Shown: positions 1-9,060, numbered from the stretch's first letter. The stretch is 64,000 bases of DNA from Pseudomonadota bacterium (GCA_021819435.1 JAKARB010000001.1:310001-374000), one strand, 5' to 3'. Numbers and translations: made by a program. The notes: generated by a model not told the origin, from the letters alone.

Positions 1-230
1 ACAAGTCCGAGGCCTTCGAGGCCGATGTGGCCATTTCTACCGGAGAACTGATCCAGTTGATCCCCGATCTGTTCGAGGCCTTGGGTGGCGAGGCGCTGAC
101 CATGGCGTCGGTGGGCACGCTCAAGCCGGAGGCCTCGGCTGGTGTCGCTGCGCCAGCCAATGCAGCACCCGCTGCCGCACCCACGGCTCCGCATCCAAGG
201 GCAGATCATGCCCCGCCGTGGGATGTCTGA
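1..230 (+). CDS. rdgC: RdgC, C-terminal end (5' truncated by window)
   Basis: The open frame enters from the left edge (codons in frame from base 3) and stops at 228-230. The visible residues include an ISTGELIQLIPDLFEALGGE segment, which resembles the tail of recombination-associated protein RdgC, where an acidic stretch, a 'xTGEL' helix and a terminal ALGGE are typical. RdgC is a nucleoid-associated, ring-forming DNA-binding protein that restrains RecA. After ALGGE the protein continues for about 45 residues of Ala/Pro-rich, low-complexity sequence, longer than the usual family end. That extension is encoded antisense to the end of the hydrolase gene on the other strand (110-bp convergent overlap). 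Identification rests on a short fragment, so it is moderately sure only. Confidence 0.6.
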   Translation, partial: KSEAFEADVAISTGELIQLIPDLFEALGGEALTMASVGTLKPEASAGVAAPANAAPAAAPTAPHPRADHAPPWDV

Positions 231-918
231 AAAGCGGCGCGCCCCAGTGTTCGGCCAGCACGGCCGAGCAATTGGGGTGCACGAGCCGGTCACCTTGGCC
301 ATTGAGCAGCAGCAGCGGCACAGGCGGTGCTGAACGCGGCGCCTGGTAACGGGCGGCAGCCCACAACTGGCGCAGGCCGTTGATCGGCTGCACGGGGTGG
401 GCTTCGCGCAGACGCAGCCAATGCGCCAGCGTGGCCTCGGGGTCGGGTGGGTGCCGCGTTGTCATCGACAGGATGGTGCGCTCCCATTGCTGGGCAGAGG
501 CGCGCCCGATCAGCAGCCGCGCGATCACTGGCCACCAGCGTGGTTGCAGCCGGTGCCACATCGGGCTGTGCGGCTTCAAGCTGGTGTTGATCAGCACTGC
601 ATCGACCAACTCATGAGGATGCTGGTGCGCCCATTCGATCGTGACCATGGCGCCGAGCGACATCGCGATCACGTGATAGGGCGGGGCGACACCTTGTGCG
701 AGCAGGTCGTCGCGCAGCGAGGCCAGCAGGCCGGGCACCGAGGCGGGGCTGCGGTCTTGCCAGCGTGTGCCATTGCCGGCCAAGTCTGGCGTCAGCACGC
801 GTGAGCCCGGGGGTAGTTCGGCGGCCCATCGCTCGGCGAAATCGCCCCAATGGCCGCGCTCGCGGGTGAGGCCACGAAGGAGCAGCCAGGTGCCGCTCGC
901 GGAGGTTTCAGCGTTCAT
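121..918 (-). CDS. alpha/beta-fold hydrolase
   Basis: A 265-residue alpha/beta hydrolase of unknown substrate. The chosen start is the ATG at 918 (MNAETSASG), because residues of the longer frame upstream are Arg/Pro-rich readthrough antisense or out of frame to the M14 gene. Visible landmarks are the early LLLRGLTRE strand-loop, the nucleophile elbow AMSLGAM (Ser), the acid-site region LLNGQGDRLV (Asp) and a late GHDLPL (His), so the triad looks complete. The start overlaps the end of the upstream M14 peptidase gene by 11 bp, implying co-translation, and the 3' end overlaps rdgC convergently. It could be an esterase, lipase-like or amide hydrolase; sequence alone does not decide. Confidence 0.8.
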   Translation of the reverse strand: MNAETSASGTWLLLRGLTRERGHWGDFAERWAAELPPGSRVLTPDLAGNGTRWQDRSPASVPGLLASLRDDLLAQGVAPPYHVIAMSLGAMVTIEWAHQHPHELVDAVLINTSLKPHSPMWHRLQPRWWPVIARLLIGRASAQQWERTILSMTTRHPPDPEATLAHWLRLREAHPVQPINGLRQLWAAARYQAPRSAPPVPLLLLNGQGDRLVHPNCSAVLAEHWGAPLFRHPTAGHDLPLDAEPWVRQRVLHWLAQRHQPRPPA

Positions 919-2080
919 CACGGGGCTTCGTCGAGGGCGCTGCGGCGGGCTTCGTGCCAGTCGGCTGGGGGCGCCGAGGCCTGTCCAGGTACCAGCGTGC
1001 GCGCGCCTGCCGGTCGTGCAGGTCGCGGTCTTCGGGCGCGGGCAGCCAGCGCGCATGGCTGGCTGCCGCACGCCCCAGGAAATCGAGCAAGGCCATGTGC
1101 CGGCGCAGCACGCGCTGCTGCCGGTGCGCGATCAGCGGGTTGAAGATGCCGTGGCGGCTGAAGAGCTGGCGCGGGTTCTTCTTGACCCACATCCACGAGC
1201 CCATTTCCAGCGTCAGCGGCAGGAAAACAGCGTCAGGGTGCTCGCTGCCATGGCGCAGGTAGAGGTGATCCCACAGGTCACCATGGGTCAGGTACTGCAG
1301 ATTTTGCGGCTCGAAGACGTAGTTGTGGTGGGCATGCGTTTGCTGGAAGACGCGGTGAAGCGCGTGCAGCTCGGCCAGGTGAGGCAGGGGCTGGCAGGTG
1401 TGGGCGTAGGGAAACCAGATGCGGTCTTGCAGGCCGAAGCCTGAATGGCAATCCAGTGCCAGGCTGAAGGGGCGGCCGAAAAGCTCTTCGTCAACCAGCC
1501 AGCACAGGGCGTGGCTTTCGTCCTCCATGGGCGAGTCGTGCGGGCCGCGGTACCAGGGCAGGGCGGCGCTCAGCCGGTGGCCGCCCAGCAGCCAGGGCAC
1601 AGGCTCGGTGGCCTCGACCGGGGCGTTGCGCATCAGGTCAACGCCGCGCGGGTTGGCGCGTGTGCCCAGCCACAGGCCGCCAGGGTTGACCAGGGGCATG
1701 AAGACCATGCGCAATTGCGAGAGTTGGTGATGCAGCACCTCGTCCCAGCGCAGGCGCTGAATCAGGCTGGCGAGGTAAGCGATGACCACCTCGGCGCCAA
1801 TGCGCTCCAGGCCGTGCACCCCGCCGAAGTAGCCGATGGCTGGGACCTCGCGCGCCGCATTGCCCAGCGAGATGGACGGCACCTCGAAGACCTTGCCGCC
1901 GACTTCGACGCTGCACAGCGTGCGCGCCTGCACATGCTCGCCGCCCAGCTCGATGAGGCGGAGGATGTCGTCGAGCTCGGGCAGCGGGTGGGTGGGGCTC
2001 ACGGCGAAGGGCGCGCGGTGGGGACCGGGCCACCTTAACGAGCAGGGGGTGGCATTTGTGTGACGGCGGCTCATGCCCAT
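908..2080 (-). CDS. M14-family zinc carboxypeptidase
   Basis: A metallopeptidase of about 390 residues in the M14 (carboxypeptidase A-like, succinylglutamate desuccinylase-like) fold. The zinc signature is visible as GGVHGLERIG (HxxE) early in the domain and LDCHSGFG (third ligand His) in the middle, with the catalytic Glu probably in LPLTLEMGSW. The region LVNPGGLWLGTRANPRGVDLMRN resembles the substrate-binding Asn-Pro/Arg loop of the family. The start is uncertain: ATGs at 2080, 2074 and 2128 are in frame and none has a good Shine-Dalgarno sequence. No signal peptide is obvious, so a cytoplasmic peptidase is expected. It is followed by an overlapping hydrolase and divergent from the L,D-carboxypeptidase/yej unit, which suggests peptide or muropeptide trimming. 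Confidence 0.8.
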   Translation of the reverse strand: MGMSRRHTNATPCSLRWPGPHRAPFAVSPTHPLPELDDILRLIELGGEHVQARTLCSVEVGGKVFEVPSISLGNAAREVPAIGYFGGVHGLERIGAEVVIAYLASLIQRLRWDEVLHHQLSQLRMVFMPLVNPGGLWLGTRANPRGVDLMRNAPVEATEPVPWLLGGHRLSAALPWYRGPHDSPMEDESHALCWLVDEELFGRPFSLALDCHSGFGLQDRIWFPYAHTCQPLPHLAELHALHRVFQQTHAHHNYVFEPQNLQYLTHGDLWDHLYLRHGSEHPDAVFLPLTLEMGSWMWVKKNPRQLFSRHGIFNPLIAHRQQRVLRRHMALLDFLGRAAASHARWLPAPEDRDLHDRQARARWYLDRPRRPQPTGTKPAAAPSTKPRDER

Positions 2081-2142
2081 GTCACGGAGCTGACACGCAG
2101 TGCGCCTAGTGTGGTGTTTTCGCAGCAAGGCAGTCCCGAACG

Positions 2143-2295
2143 ATGCACGCCCCAGTTCCTCGCACCATGTCCACCATCACGGCCCTGCGCTGGGCCGCGA
2201 TCACCCTGGCCCTGTTGGCTGGCCTGGGTGAATGGCTGGCTTTGCTGAGGGCGCGGCGGCGTCAGCAGGTGGCGCAACACATGGCGCAACATTGA
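2143..2295 (+). CDS. small single-pass membrane protein (50 aa)
   Basis: A 50-codon frame beginning ATG CAC GCC and ending TGA at 2293-2295. The peptide has a short polar start, one clear hydrophobic segment (roughly residues 15-35, AAITLALLAGLGEWLALL) and a basic Arg-rich tail (RARRRQQ), as expected for a small inner-membrane protein with the basic tail on the cytoplasmic side. A second ATG at codon 9 is an alternative start. It lies in the gap between the divergent M14 gene and the L,D-carboxypeptidase gene. The strand, hydrophobic pattern and absence of any competing gene support it; no family is recognised. Confidence 0.45.
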   Translation: MHAPVPRTMSTITALRWAAITLALLAGLGEWLALLRARRRQQVAQHMAQH

Positions 2296-2343
2296 CGGGA
2301 TCGCACCAGGGTTGGGTCCCTTGCGCTCGGTCACAATGGGGGC

Positions 2344-3342
2344 ATGAGCGAGAGCCACAGCCACCACGGTCACACCCACGACAGCCACGGCCACAGCCAT
2401 GGTCACGAGCACCAAAGTCTGCTCATCTTCAGCCCGGCAGGCGTCGTTGCGCAGGCCACTTCGGTTCGCCGGGCCGCCAAGCGCCTGAAGGCGCTGGGTT
2501 TTGAGGTTGCCGTCGACGAGTCGGCCCTGAAAAAGCACCAGCGCTTCGCCGGCGATGACGAGGTCCGCCTGGCAGCCATCCACCGCGTGGCCGATGCCGC
2601 CCCGCAGGTTGCCCTGGCCACGCGGGGAGGCTATGGCCTCAGCCGCCTGCTCGATCGCATCGATTGGCCGAAGCTGGCGGGCAGCATCGAGCGTGGCACC
2701 GCCTGGGTGGGTTACAGCGACCTCACGGCCTTGCAACTCGGGGCCATGGCCCACGGTGCGGCCGGCCCCCTCAAGCCGGGCGAGAACGTGTCGGCCGGTT
2801 TCTGGGCCGGGCCGATGGCCTGTGGCGACTTTGGCCTGCCCGACGTGCCCGAGGGAGGCGACGATGTCACCCAGGATTGCTTCGTCGAGGCCGTGACTGG
2901 CGACCTCGAAGCTGTGGGCTTCCGCACCGAGGCGGGCTTCGATGGCGTCGAGGTGTCGGGGCGCCTGTGGGGCGGCAACCTGTCGGTGGTGCAGGCTCTG
3001 CTGGGCACGCCGCATTTCCCCAAGGTGCGTGGAGGCATCCTCTTCCTGGAGGATGTCAACGAGCACCCCTATCGCATTGAGCGCGCTTTGCTGCAACTGC
3101 ATCAGGCGGGCGTGCTGGGCGCGCAGAAAGCCATCGTGCTGGGTGCGTTCACCGAGTACCGAAAATCTCCGCTCGACCGCGGCTACACGCTCAAATCGGC
3201 CATCGCGCACCTGCGCGGCGTCTGCCCGGTGCCCATCCTGACCGGCTTGCCGTTCGGGCATGTGCCGACCAAGGTGTGCCTGCCCGTGGGCCGTCAGGCC
3301 ACGCTGTCGGTGCAAGGGCGTGACGCCTTCTTGCTCTGGTAG
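2344..3342 (+). CDS. ldcA: L,D-carboxypeptidase (peptidase S66 family)
   Basis: A 332-residue member of the S66 family, which contains cytoplasmic L,D-carboxypeptidase A (removes terminal D-Ala from recycled murein tetrapeptides) and MccF (cleaves microcin C). Visible are the ATRGGYG loop, the nucleophile-elbow motif WVGYSD (Ser), the LFLEDVNE strand carrying the catalytic Glu, and PFGHVPTK with the catalytic His. The first 24 residues are unusual: about ten His in HxH and GHSHGH repeats, a likely metal-binding tail absent from typical LdcA. The gene sits directly upstream of yejA (stop TAG abuts the ATG at 3343), so it probably shares a transcript with the peptide importer. A role in muropeptide recycling is the most likely; peptide-antibiotic detoxification is the alternative. 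Confidence 0.88.
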   Translation: MSESHSHHGHTHDSHGHSHGHEHQSLLIFSPAGVVAQATSVRRAAKRLKALGFEVAVDESALKKHQRFAGDDEVRLAAIHRVADAAPQVALATRGGYGLSRLLDRIDWPKLAGSIERGTAWVGYSDLTALQLGAMAHGAAGPLKPGENVSAGFWAGPMACGDFGLPDVPEGGDDVTQDCFVEAVTGDLEAVGFRTEAGFDGVEVSGRLWGGNLSVVQALLGTPHFPKVRGGILFLEDVNEHPYRIERALLQLHQAGVLGAQKAIVLGAFTEYRKSPLDRGYTLKSAIAHLRGVCPVPILTGLPFGHVPTKVCLPVGRQATLSVQGRDAFLLW

Positions 3343-5256
3343 ATGAGGGGGATGCCTGTGCGCGCAAGCATGACAGCCTTGGGCCTGATGTGGCGGGCGT
3401 GGCGTGAGTGGCGGGCGATGCGCTCAGCGGCGCGCCGGGCCACGATGCTGGTCATGGCGCCGGCCATCGCGCTGACCCTGCTTTGCGGCATGCAAATGGG
3501 CGCGGCCTGGGGCGCGCACGCTTACTCGCAGTTCGGCGACATCAAGTACCCATCTGGCTTCAGTCACTTCGACCACGTCAACCCGAATGCGCCCAAGGGC
3601 GGCGATTTCTCGCTGGTCGCGCCGATCATCGCCAACAGCTTCGACAAGTTCAACCCATTCACGCTGAAGGGCACCTCGCCGCCGGGCTTGAGCACCTTGG
3701 TGTTCGAGACACTGCTGACCGGTAATTTCGAAGAACCGACCACGGCCTATGGCCTGCTGGCCGAAGACGTGAGCGTGGCGCCCGATGGCCGCTCCGTCAC
3801 GTTCCGGCTCAACCCGAAAGCGCGCTTCCACAACGGCGACCTGGTGCTGGCCCGCGATGTGAAGCACAGCTTCGACATGCTCACAAGCAAGCAGGCCTCG
3901 CCGCAGTACGCCTCCTATTTCGGCGGCGTGGCGGGCGTGCAGGTGCTGGGCGAGCGGCTGATCCGCTTCGACTTCAAGCGCTCCGATCCGGACCTGCCCT
4001 TGCTGGTCGGCAGCCTGCCAGTGTTCAGCCACAAGTGGGGCGAGGTCAACGGCAAACCCAAGCCTTTTGACCAGATCGTGAACGAGTACCCGATTGCATC
4101 GGGGCCTTACCGAATCGGCAAGGTCGTGCCCGGCCGAGACATCACCTATGTGCGCGACAAGGCCTATTGGGGCGCGGACCTCAACGTGCGGCGCGGCCTG
4201 TTCAATTTCGACCGCATCACCTACCGGATGTACCTCGACAACGTCACCGCATTCGAGGGCTTCAAGGCCGGTGAGTTCGATTTCATCGAGTCCTACATCT
4301 CGAAGGACTGGGTTCGAGCCTACAAGGGCAAGCGTTTCGATTCGGGCGAGCTGGTCAAGAAGACGCTGCCGCACCGCAACGCGGCCAATTTCCAGGGCTT
4401 CATCTTCAACACGCGGCTCGACAAGTTCAAGGACATGCGCGTGCGCCAGGCCATCGACCTGGCGATGGACTTCGAGTGGATGAATCGCCAGCTCTTCTAC
4501 GGCATCTACTCCCGCATCACCAGCTTTTTCACCAACAGCGATTACGAGGCCAAGGGCCTGCCTTCGCCTGAGGAACTGGCTCTGCTGGCGCCATGGCGCC
4601 GCAGCCTAGACCCGGCCGTGCTGAACGAGCCTGTGCCCATGCCGCCCACCACCACACCGCCAGGCTCGCTGCGCGCCAACCTGCGCCAAGCGCGCGACCT
4701 GCTCGCAGCCGCTGGCTGGAAGCTGCAAGACGGTGTGTTGCGCAATGCCCGTGGTGAGGCCTTCACCATCGAGTTTCTCGACAACTCGCCCAGCATGGGG
4801 CGGGTGATCACGCCCTTCATCCGCAACCTCGAAAAGCTCGGCATCCAGGCGCAGTACCGTGTGGTGGACTACGCCGTCTATGAGAAGCGCATGAAGCGTT
4901 TCGAGTTCGAGATGATCAGCCTGGCCTTGCCGGGGCAAGAGGTGCCCGGGGCCGAGTTGCGCCAGTACTATCACTCGTCGATGGCGGGTGTCGAAGGCTC
5001 TGACAACCTGATGGGCGTGAAGGACCCGGTGATCGACGCGCTCATCGAAAAGGTCGCTCAAGCGAAGACGGGTCCCGAGCTGGTCGTGGTGCTGCGCGCG
5101 CTCGACCGGGTCATGCGCCACCAGCATTATTTCGTTCCGCACTGGTATTCGCGCAACTTCCGCGTGGCCTGGCGTGGCCATCGCTTCTTGATGCCCGAGC
5201 CGCCGCCGCATTACCGGCCCGAAACCTGGGCCATGAGCACGTGGTGGCACGAATGA
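3343..5256 (+). CDS. yejA: YejA-type peptide ABC transporter substrate-binding protein
   Basis: A periplasmic extracellular solute-binding protein of family 5, up to 637 residues. After a basic stretch there is a hydrophobic signal-like segment (LVMAPAIALTLLCG) and a plausible cleavage site near GAHA, just before YSQFGDIKYPSGFSHFDH, the characteristic start of mature YejA. The NPNAPKGG and RFHNGD motifs are typical of the family. The open frame starts immediately after the ldcA stop; several in-frame ATGs (3343, 3370, 3391, 3418) precede the signal and the true start may be one of the later ones. It delivers oligopeptides to YejB/YejE; homologues carry microcin C in enterobacteria and muropeptides in alphaproteobacteria. 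Confidence 0.9.
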   Translation: MRGMPVRASMTALGLMWRAWREWRAMRSAARRATMLVMAPAIALTLLCGMQMGAAWGAHAYSQFGDIKYPSGFSHFDHVNPNAPKGGDFSLVAPIIANSFDKFNPFTLKGTSPPGLSTLVFETLLTGNFEEPTTAYGLLAEDVSVAPDGRSVTFRLNPKARFHNGDLVLARDVKHSFDMLTSKQASPQYASYFGGVAGVQVLGERLIRFDFKRSDPDLPLLVGSLPVFSHKWGEVNGKPKPFDQIVNEYPIASGPYRIGKVVPGRDITYVRDKAYWGADLNVRRGLFNFDRITYRMYLDNVTAFEGFKAGEFDFIESYISKDWVRAYKGKRFDSGELVKKTLPHRNAANFQGFIFNTRLDKFKDMRVRQAIDLAMDFEWMNRQLFYGIYSRITSFFTNSDYEAKGLPSPEELALLAPWRRSLDPAVLNEPVPMPPTTTPPGSLRANLRQARDLLAAAGWKLQDGVLRNARGEAFTIEFLDNSPSMGRVITPFIRNLEKLGIQAQYRVVDYAVYEKRMKRFEFEMISLALPGQEVPGAELRQYYHSSMAGVEGSDNLMGVKDPVIDALIEKVAQAKTGPELVVVLRALDRVMRHQHYFVPHWYSRNFRVAWRGHRFLMPEPPPHYRPETWAMSTWWHE

Positions 5257-5284
5257 ACACGCGCCTGTGGAGCCATTGACGACC

Positions 5285-6325
5285 ATGTGGGCCTACATCC
5301 TCAAACGCATCCTGCTGATGGTGCCGACGCTGCTGGGCGTGCTGCTGGTGACCTTCGCCATCATCCAGTTCGTGCCCGGCGGGCCGGTCGAGCAGGTGAT
5401 GTCTCAGCTGACCAGCCGAACCTCGGGCGGCGAACGCGCCGGCGCCGACAGCGCCTACCGTGGCCGCCAGGGCGTGGACCCTGCGCAGATCGAAGAGCTC
5501 AAGAAACTCTATGGCTTCGACAAGCCGGCCCCTGAACGCTTCGTCAAGATGCTGGCCGACTACGCCCGCTTCGACCTGGGTCAGAGCTTCGTTCACCACA
5601 AGGATGTGTGGGAGCTGATCCAGGAGAAACTGCCAGTCTCGATCAGCCTGGGGCTGTGGACCTTCTTCCTGAGCTACCTTGTGTCGGTGCCCTTGGGCAT
5701 CGCCAAGGCGGTGAGGGCGGGCAGCCGCTTCGACCTGGTCACCAGCGTCATCGTGCTGGTGGGCTATGCCATACCGGGCTTCGTGCTGGGCGTGGCGCTG
5801 CTGGTGCTGTTCGGCGGGGGCAGCTTCCTGCAATGGTTCCCGCTGCGCGGCCTGACTTCGGCCAACTGGGACGAGCTCAGCCTGGGTGCCAAAGTGGTCG
5901 ACTACCTCTGGCACATCGCCTTGCCGGTGACGGCCAGCGTGGTGGGCAGCTTTGCCGTCATCACCATGTTGACCAAGAACGCTTTCCTCGACGAGATCCG
6001 CAAGCAGTACGTGCTCACGGCGAGGGCCAAGGGCCTGGATGAGCGCAAGGTGCTTTGGAAGCACGTGTTCCGCAACGCCCTGATCCCGCTGGTGACGGGC
6101 TTCCCCGCCGCGTTCATCGGTGCCTTCTTCACGGGCTCGCTGCTGATCGAGACGCTGTTCTCGCTGGATGGCCTCGGCCTGCTTGGTTACGAGTCCGTCA
6201 TGCGACGTGATTACCCCGTGGTCCTGGGCACGCTCTACCTGTTCACCCTGATCGGCCTGGTCACCAAGCTGATCTCCGACCTCTGCTATGTGTGGGTCGA
6301 CCCGCGCGTGAAGCTGGACGCATGA
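5285..6325 (+). CDS. yejB: YejB-type ABC transporter permease
   Basis: A 346-residue inner-membrane permease of the DppB/OppB type. The ATG at 5285 (MWAYILKRIL) was preferred over the GTG at 5267 because MxxYIxKRxLLMxPTLLG is the canonical start. About six transmembrane segments are visible, and the EAA-type cytoplasmic loop for contacting the ATPase is in the region YVLTARAKGLDERKVLWKH followed by FRNALIPLVTG. The protein carries the YejB-specific long first periplasmic loop with a PGGPVEQ motif. It pairs with YejE; its stop overlaps ATGA at 6322 and yejE follows 11 bp later. Confidence 0.92.
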   Translation: MWAYILKRILLMVPTLLGVLLVTFAIIQFVPGGPVEQVMSQLTSRTSGGERAGADSAYRGRQGVDPAQIEELKKLYGFDKPAPERFVKMLADYARFDLGQSFVHHKDVWELIQEKLPVSISLGLWTFFLSYLVSVPLGIAKAVRAGSRFDLVTSVIVLVGYAIPGFVLGVALLVLFGGGSFLQWFPLRGLTSANWDELSLGAKVVDYLWHIALPVTASVVGSFAVITMLTKNAFLDEIRKQYVLTARAKGLDERKVLWKHVFRNALIPLVTGFPAAFIGAFFTGSLLIETLFSLDGLGLLGYESVMRRDYPVVLGTLYLFTLIGLVTKLISDLCYVWVDPRVKLDA

Positions 6326-6336
6326 GGGAGTCAGCC

Positions 6337-7419
6337 ATGTCGTCAGAACTCACCTCCTCCTCGCCCCCCCCGGCTTCACCCGCATCGCCTGCTTCGATTT
6401 CACCCAGCCGGCGCGCCTGGCTGCGCTTCAAGCAGCACCGCCTGGGTTTCTGGAGTCTGATCTTGTTTTCAGCGCTGGTTGTGATCAGCCTGGGTGCGGA
6501 GCTGGTCTCCAACGACCGGCCGCTGCTGGCCCGCTACGAGGGCCGCTGGTACGTGCCCATCGTGCAAGACGTGCCCGAGACCACCTTCGGCGGTGACTTC
6601 GAAACGCCCACGGATTACCTCGATCCCTTCATCCGCGCTCAGTTCGAGAAGCCGGGCAACTTTGCGCTTTACCCGCTCAACCATTCGCATCACCGCACCA
6701 TCAACTACTTCGCCAAATCGCCCAACCCGTCGGCGCCCTCGGCCGACAACTGGCTGGGCACCGACGACCGGGGGCGCGACGTGCTGGCCCGCCTCATCTA
6801 CGGTTTTCGCGTGTCGGTGCTGTTCGGCCTGGCGTTGACGGTCATCGGCGTGGTGGTCGGGGTGCTCACCGGGGCCATCCAAGGTTTCTACGGCGGCCGC
6901 ACCGACCTGCTGTTCCAGCGCTTCATCGAGATCTGGGGCTCCATGCCCGAGCTCTACCTGCTCATCATCTTTTCGGCCGTGTTGTCGCCCAGTGTGGGCT
7001 TGCTGATTCTGTTGTTGAGCCTGTTCGGCTGGATTGGCTTGTCCGACTACGTGCGCGCCGAGTTCCTGCGCAACCGCCAGCTCGACCATGTGCGTGCGGC
7101 CCGGGCGCTGGGTCTCACCAACTGGCAGATCATCCGCCGCCACATCCTGCCCAACAGCCTGACGCCGGTGGTCACCTTCCTGCCCTTCCGCATGAGCGCG
7201 GCCATCCTGGCTTTGACCTCGCTGGACTTCCTGGGCCTGGGTGTACCGTTGGACACGCCCAGCCTGGGCGAGATGCTTCAGCAGGGCAAGAACAACCTCG
7301 ACGCCTGGTGGATCTCGCTGTCGACCTTCGGTGTGCTGGTGCTGACCCTGTTGCTGCTGACCTTCATGGGCGACGCCCTGCGCGACGCCCTCGACCCCCG
7401 CAAGGAGCACGCCGAATGA
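6337..7419 (+). CDS. yejE: YejE-type ABC transporter permease
   Basis: A 360-residue permease of the DppC/OppC type, partner of YejB. The ATG at 6337 was chosen because GAGGGA lies about 8 bases upstream; an ATG at 6322 overlapping the yejB stop is possible. The N-terminal tail is Ser/Pro-rich, followed by SRRAWLRFKQHRLGFWSL, the usual OppC-type entry into the first membrane helix. The long periplasmic insertion containing ARYEGRWYVP and NWLGTDDRGRDV is characteristic of YejE. The EAA loop is seen around VRAARALGLTNWQIIRRHILP. It overlaps yejF by 4 bp (ATGA). Confidence 0.92.
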   Translation: MSSELTSSSPPPASPASPASISPSRRAWLRFKQHRLGFWSLILFSALVVISLGAELVSNDRPLLARYEGRWYVPIVQDVPETTFGGDFETPTDYLDPFIRAQFEKPGNFALYPLNHSHHRTINYFAKSPNPSAPSADNWLGTDDRGRDVLARLIYGFRVSVLFGLALTVIGVVVGVLTGAIQGFYGGRTDLLFQRFIEIWGSMPELYLLIIFSAVLSPSVGLLILLLSLFGWIGLSDYVRAEFLRNRQLDHVRAARALGLTNWQIIRRHILPNSLTPVVTFLPFRMSAAILALTSLDFLGLGVPLDTPSLGEMLQQGKNNLDAWWISLSTFGVLVLTLLLLTFMGDALRDALDPRKEHAE

Positions 7420-9044
7420 GCGCGCAACCGCTGAACCCACCCTTGCTCGACCTGCGTGACCTGCGCGTCGCTTTTGGCGAGAAGGAAGTCGTGCGTGGCG
7501 TGAGCCTGCAGATCGCGCCAGGCGAGAAGCTGGCCGTGGTCGGCGAGTCCGGATCGGGCAAGTCCATCACCGCGATGAGCCTGCTCAAGCTCGTGCCGCA
7601 GGCGCGGGTGCAAGGCCAGGCCTGGTTCAATGGCGTGGGTGAGCGAGGCGAGCGCCGCGACCTGCTGCAACTCGGCGAGCGCGAACTGCGCGGCGTGCGC
7701 GGGCGCGACGTGGCCGTCATCTTCCAGGAGCCGATGACGGCGCTCAACCCGCTGTTCACCATAGGTGACCAGATCGCCGAAGTCATCGAGCTGCACCAGG
7801 CCGTGAGCAAGGCTCAGGCTTGGCAGCATGCTGTCGACTTGTTGGTGCAGACTGGCATCCCCGAGCCCGAGCGGCGCGCCCTGAGCTTTCCGCACCAGCT
7901 CTCTGGTGGGCAACGCCAGCGCGCCATGATCGCCATGGCCCTGGCCTGCCAGCCCAAGCTGCTGCTCGCCGACGAGCCCACCACCGCGCTGGACGTGACC
8001 CTGCGTGGCCAGATCCTCGACCTGTTGGGCGAACTGCAACGCACCCACGGCATGGCCGTGCTGATGATCACGCACGACCTGCACCTGGTGCGCCGTTTCG
8101 CCGACCGCGTGGCCGTGATGGAGCAGGGTGTGCTGGTGGAGACCGGGCCGGTGGACGATGTGTTCGCCAACCCGCAACACGCCTACACCCGCAAGCTGCT
8201 CGACAGCCGGCCGGTGCGAGACCCCCAAGCCCTGCCGCCCACCGAAGGCACGCCGCTCATGCAAGGGCAAGGCGTGTGGGTGCGCTACCCCGTGCCTAGG
8301 CCTGGCGTCAAAGGCTGGTTCAGCCATGGGCACTTCGATGCAGTCCGTGGGGTGGATTTCGAGCTGCCGCCTGGCCGCACGCTGGGCGTCATCGGCGAGT
8401 CGGGCTCCGGCAAGTCGACCCTGGCGCTGGCCGCGCTCGGCTTGCAGCCCAGCGAAGGGCGCTTGTCCGTGCAAGGCTCAGCCTGGCAGCACCAGGCGCT
8501 CAAGGATCGATCCTTGCGCCGCGCCGTGCAGGTCGTCTTTCAAGACCCGTTTTCGTCGCTCTCGCCACGCATGACGGTGGAGGAGCTGGTGGGCGAGGGG
8601 CTCGGCATCCACCGCCCGGACATGGCGCCCGCGCTACGCCGCCAGCAGGTCGAGCAGACCTTGGCCGAAGTCGGGCTGACAGAGGCTCAGTTCCCGCGCC
8701 TGCTGTCACGCTACCCGCACGAGTTCTCGGGAGGGCAGCGGCAACGCCTGGCCCTGGCCCGGGCCTTGGTGGTCGAGCCCCGGGTGCTGGTGCTCGACGA
8801 GCCCACCAGCGCGCTCGACGTCACCATCCAGAAGCAGGTGCTGGGCCTGTTGCAGCGCCTGCAGCGCGAGCGCGGCCTGAGCTACCTGCTCATCACCCAC
8901 GATGTGGATGTGGTCGCCGCGATGGCGCACGAACTCATCGTCATGAAGTCGGGCGAAGTGGTCGAGCGTGGCCCGGTCGACGAGGTGCTCCAGCGCCCCC
9001 GCCACCCATACACGCAAAAGCTGGTGTCAGCGAGCCTGCGCTGA
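7416..9044 (+). CDS. yejF: YejF-type ABC transporter ATP-binding protein (duplicated NBD)
   Basis: A 542-residue cytoplasmic ATPase that powers YejBE. It contains two complete nucleotide-binding domains in tandem: Walker A GESGSGKS occurs twice, each followed by a signature motif (SGGQRQR) and a Walker B ([22 protein letters not shown]). The start at 7416 overlaps the yejE stop (ATGA), and the C-terminal HPYTQKLV element of oligopeptide transporters ends the second half. With yejA, yejB, yejE and the upstream L,D-carboxypeptidase it forms a self-contained import operon; no regulator is adjacent. Confidence 0.93.
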   Translation: MSAQPLNPPLLDLRDLRVAFGEKEVVRGVSLQIAPGEKLAVVGESGSGKSITAMSLLKLVPQARVQGQAWFNGVGERGERRDLLQLGERELRGVRGRDVAVIFQEPMTALNPLFTIGDQIAEVIELHQAVSKAQAWQHAVDLLVQTGIPEPERRALSFPHQLSGGQRQRAMIAMALACQPKLLLADEPTTALDVTLRGQILDLLGELQRTHGMAVLMITHDLHLVRRFADRVAVMEQGVLVETGPVDDVFANPQHAYTRKLLDSRPVRDPQALPPTEGTPLMQGQGVWVRYPVPRPGVKGWFSHGHFDAVRGVDFELPPGRTLGVIGESGSGKSTLALAALGLQPSEGRLSVQGSAWQHQALKDRSLRRAVQVVFQDPFSSLSPRMTVEELVGEGLGIHRPDMAPALRRQQVEQTLAEVGLTEAQFPRLLSRYPHEFSGGQRQRLALARALVVEPRVLVLDEPTSALDVTIQKQVLGLLQRLQRERGLSYLLITHDVDVVAAMAHELIVMKSGEVVERGPVDEVLQRPRHPYTQKLVSASLR

Positions 9045-9060
9045 CGATGAGCAGGGGGGC

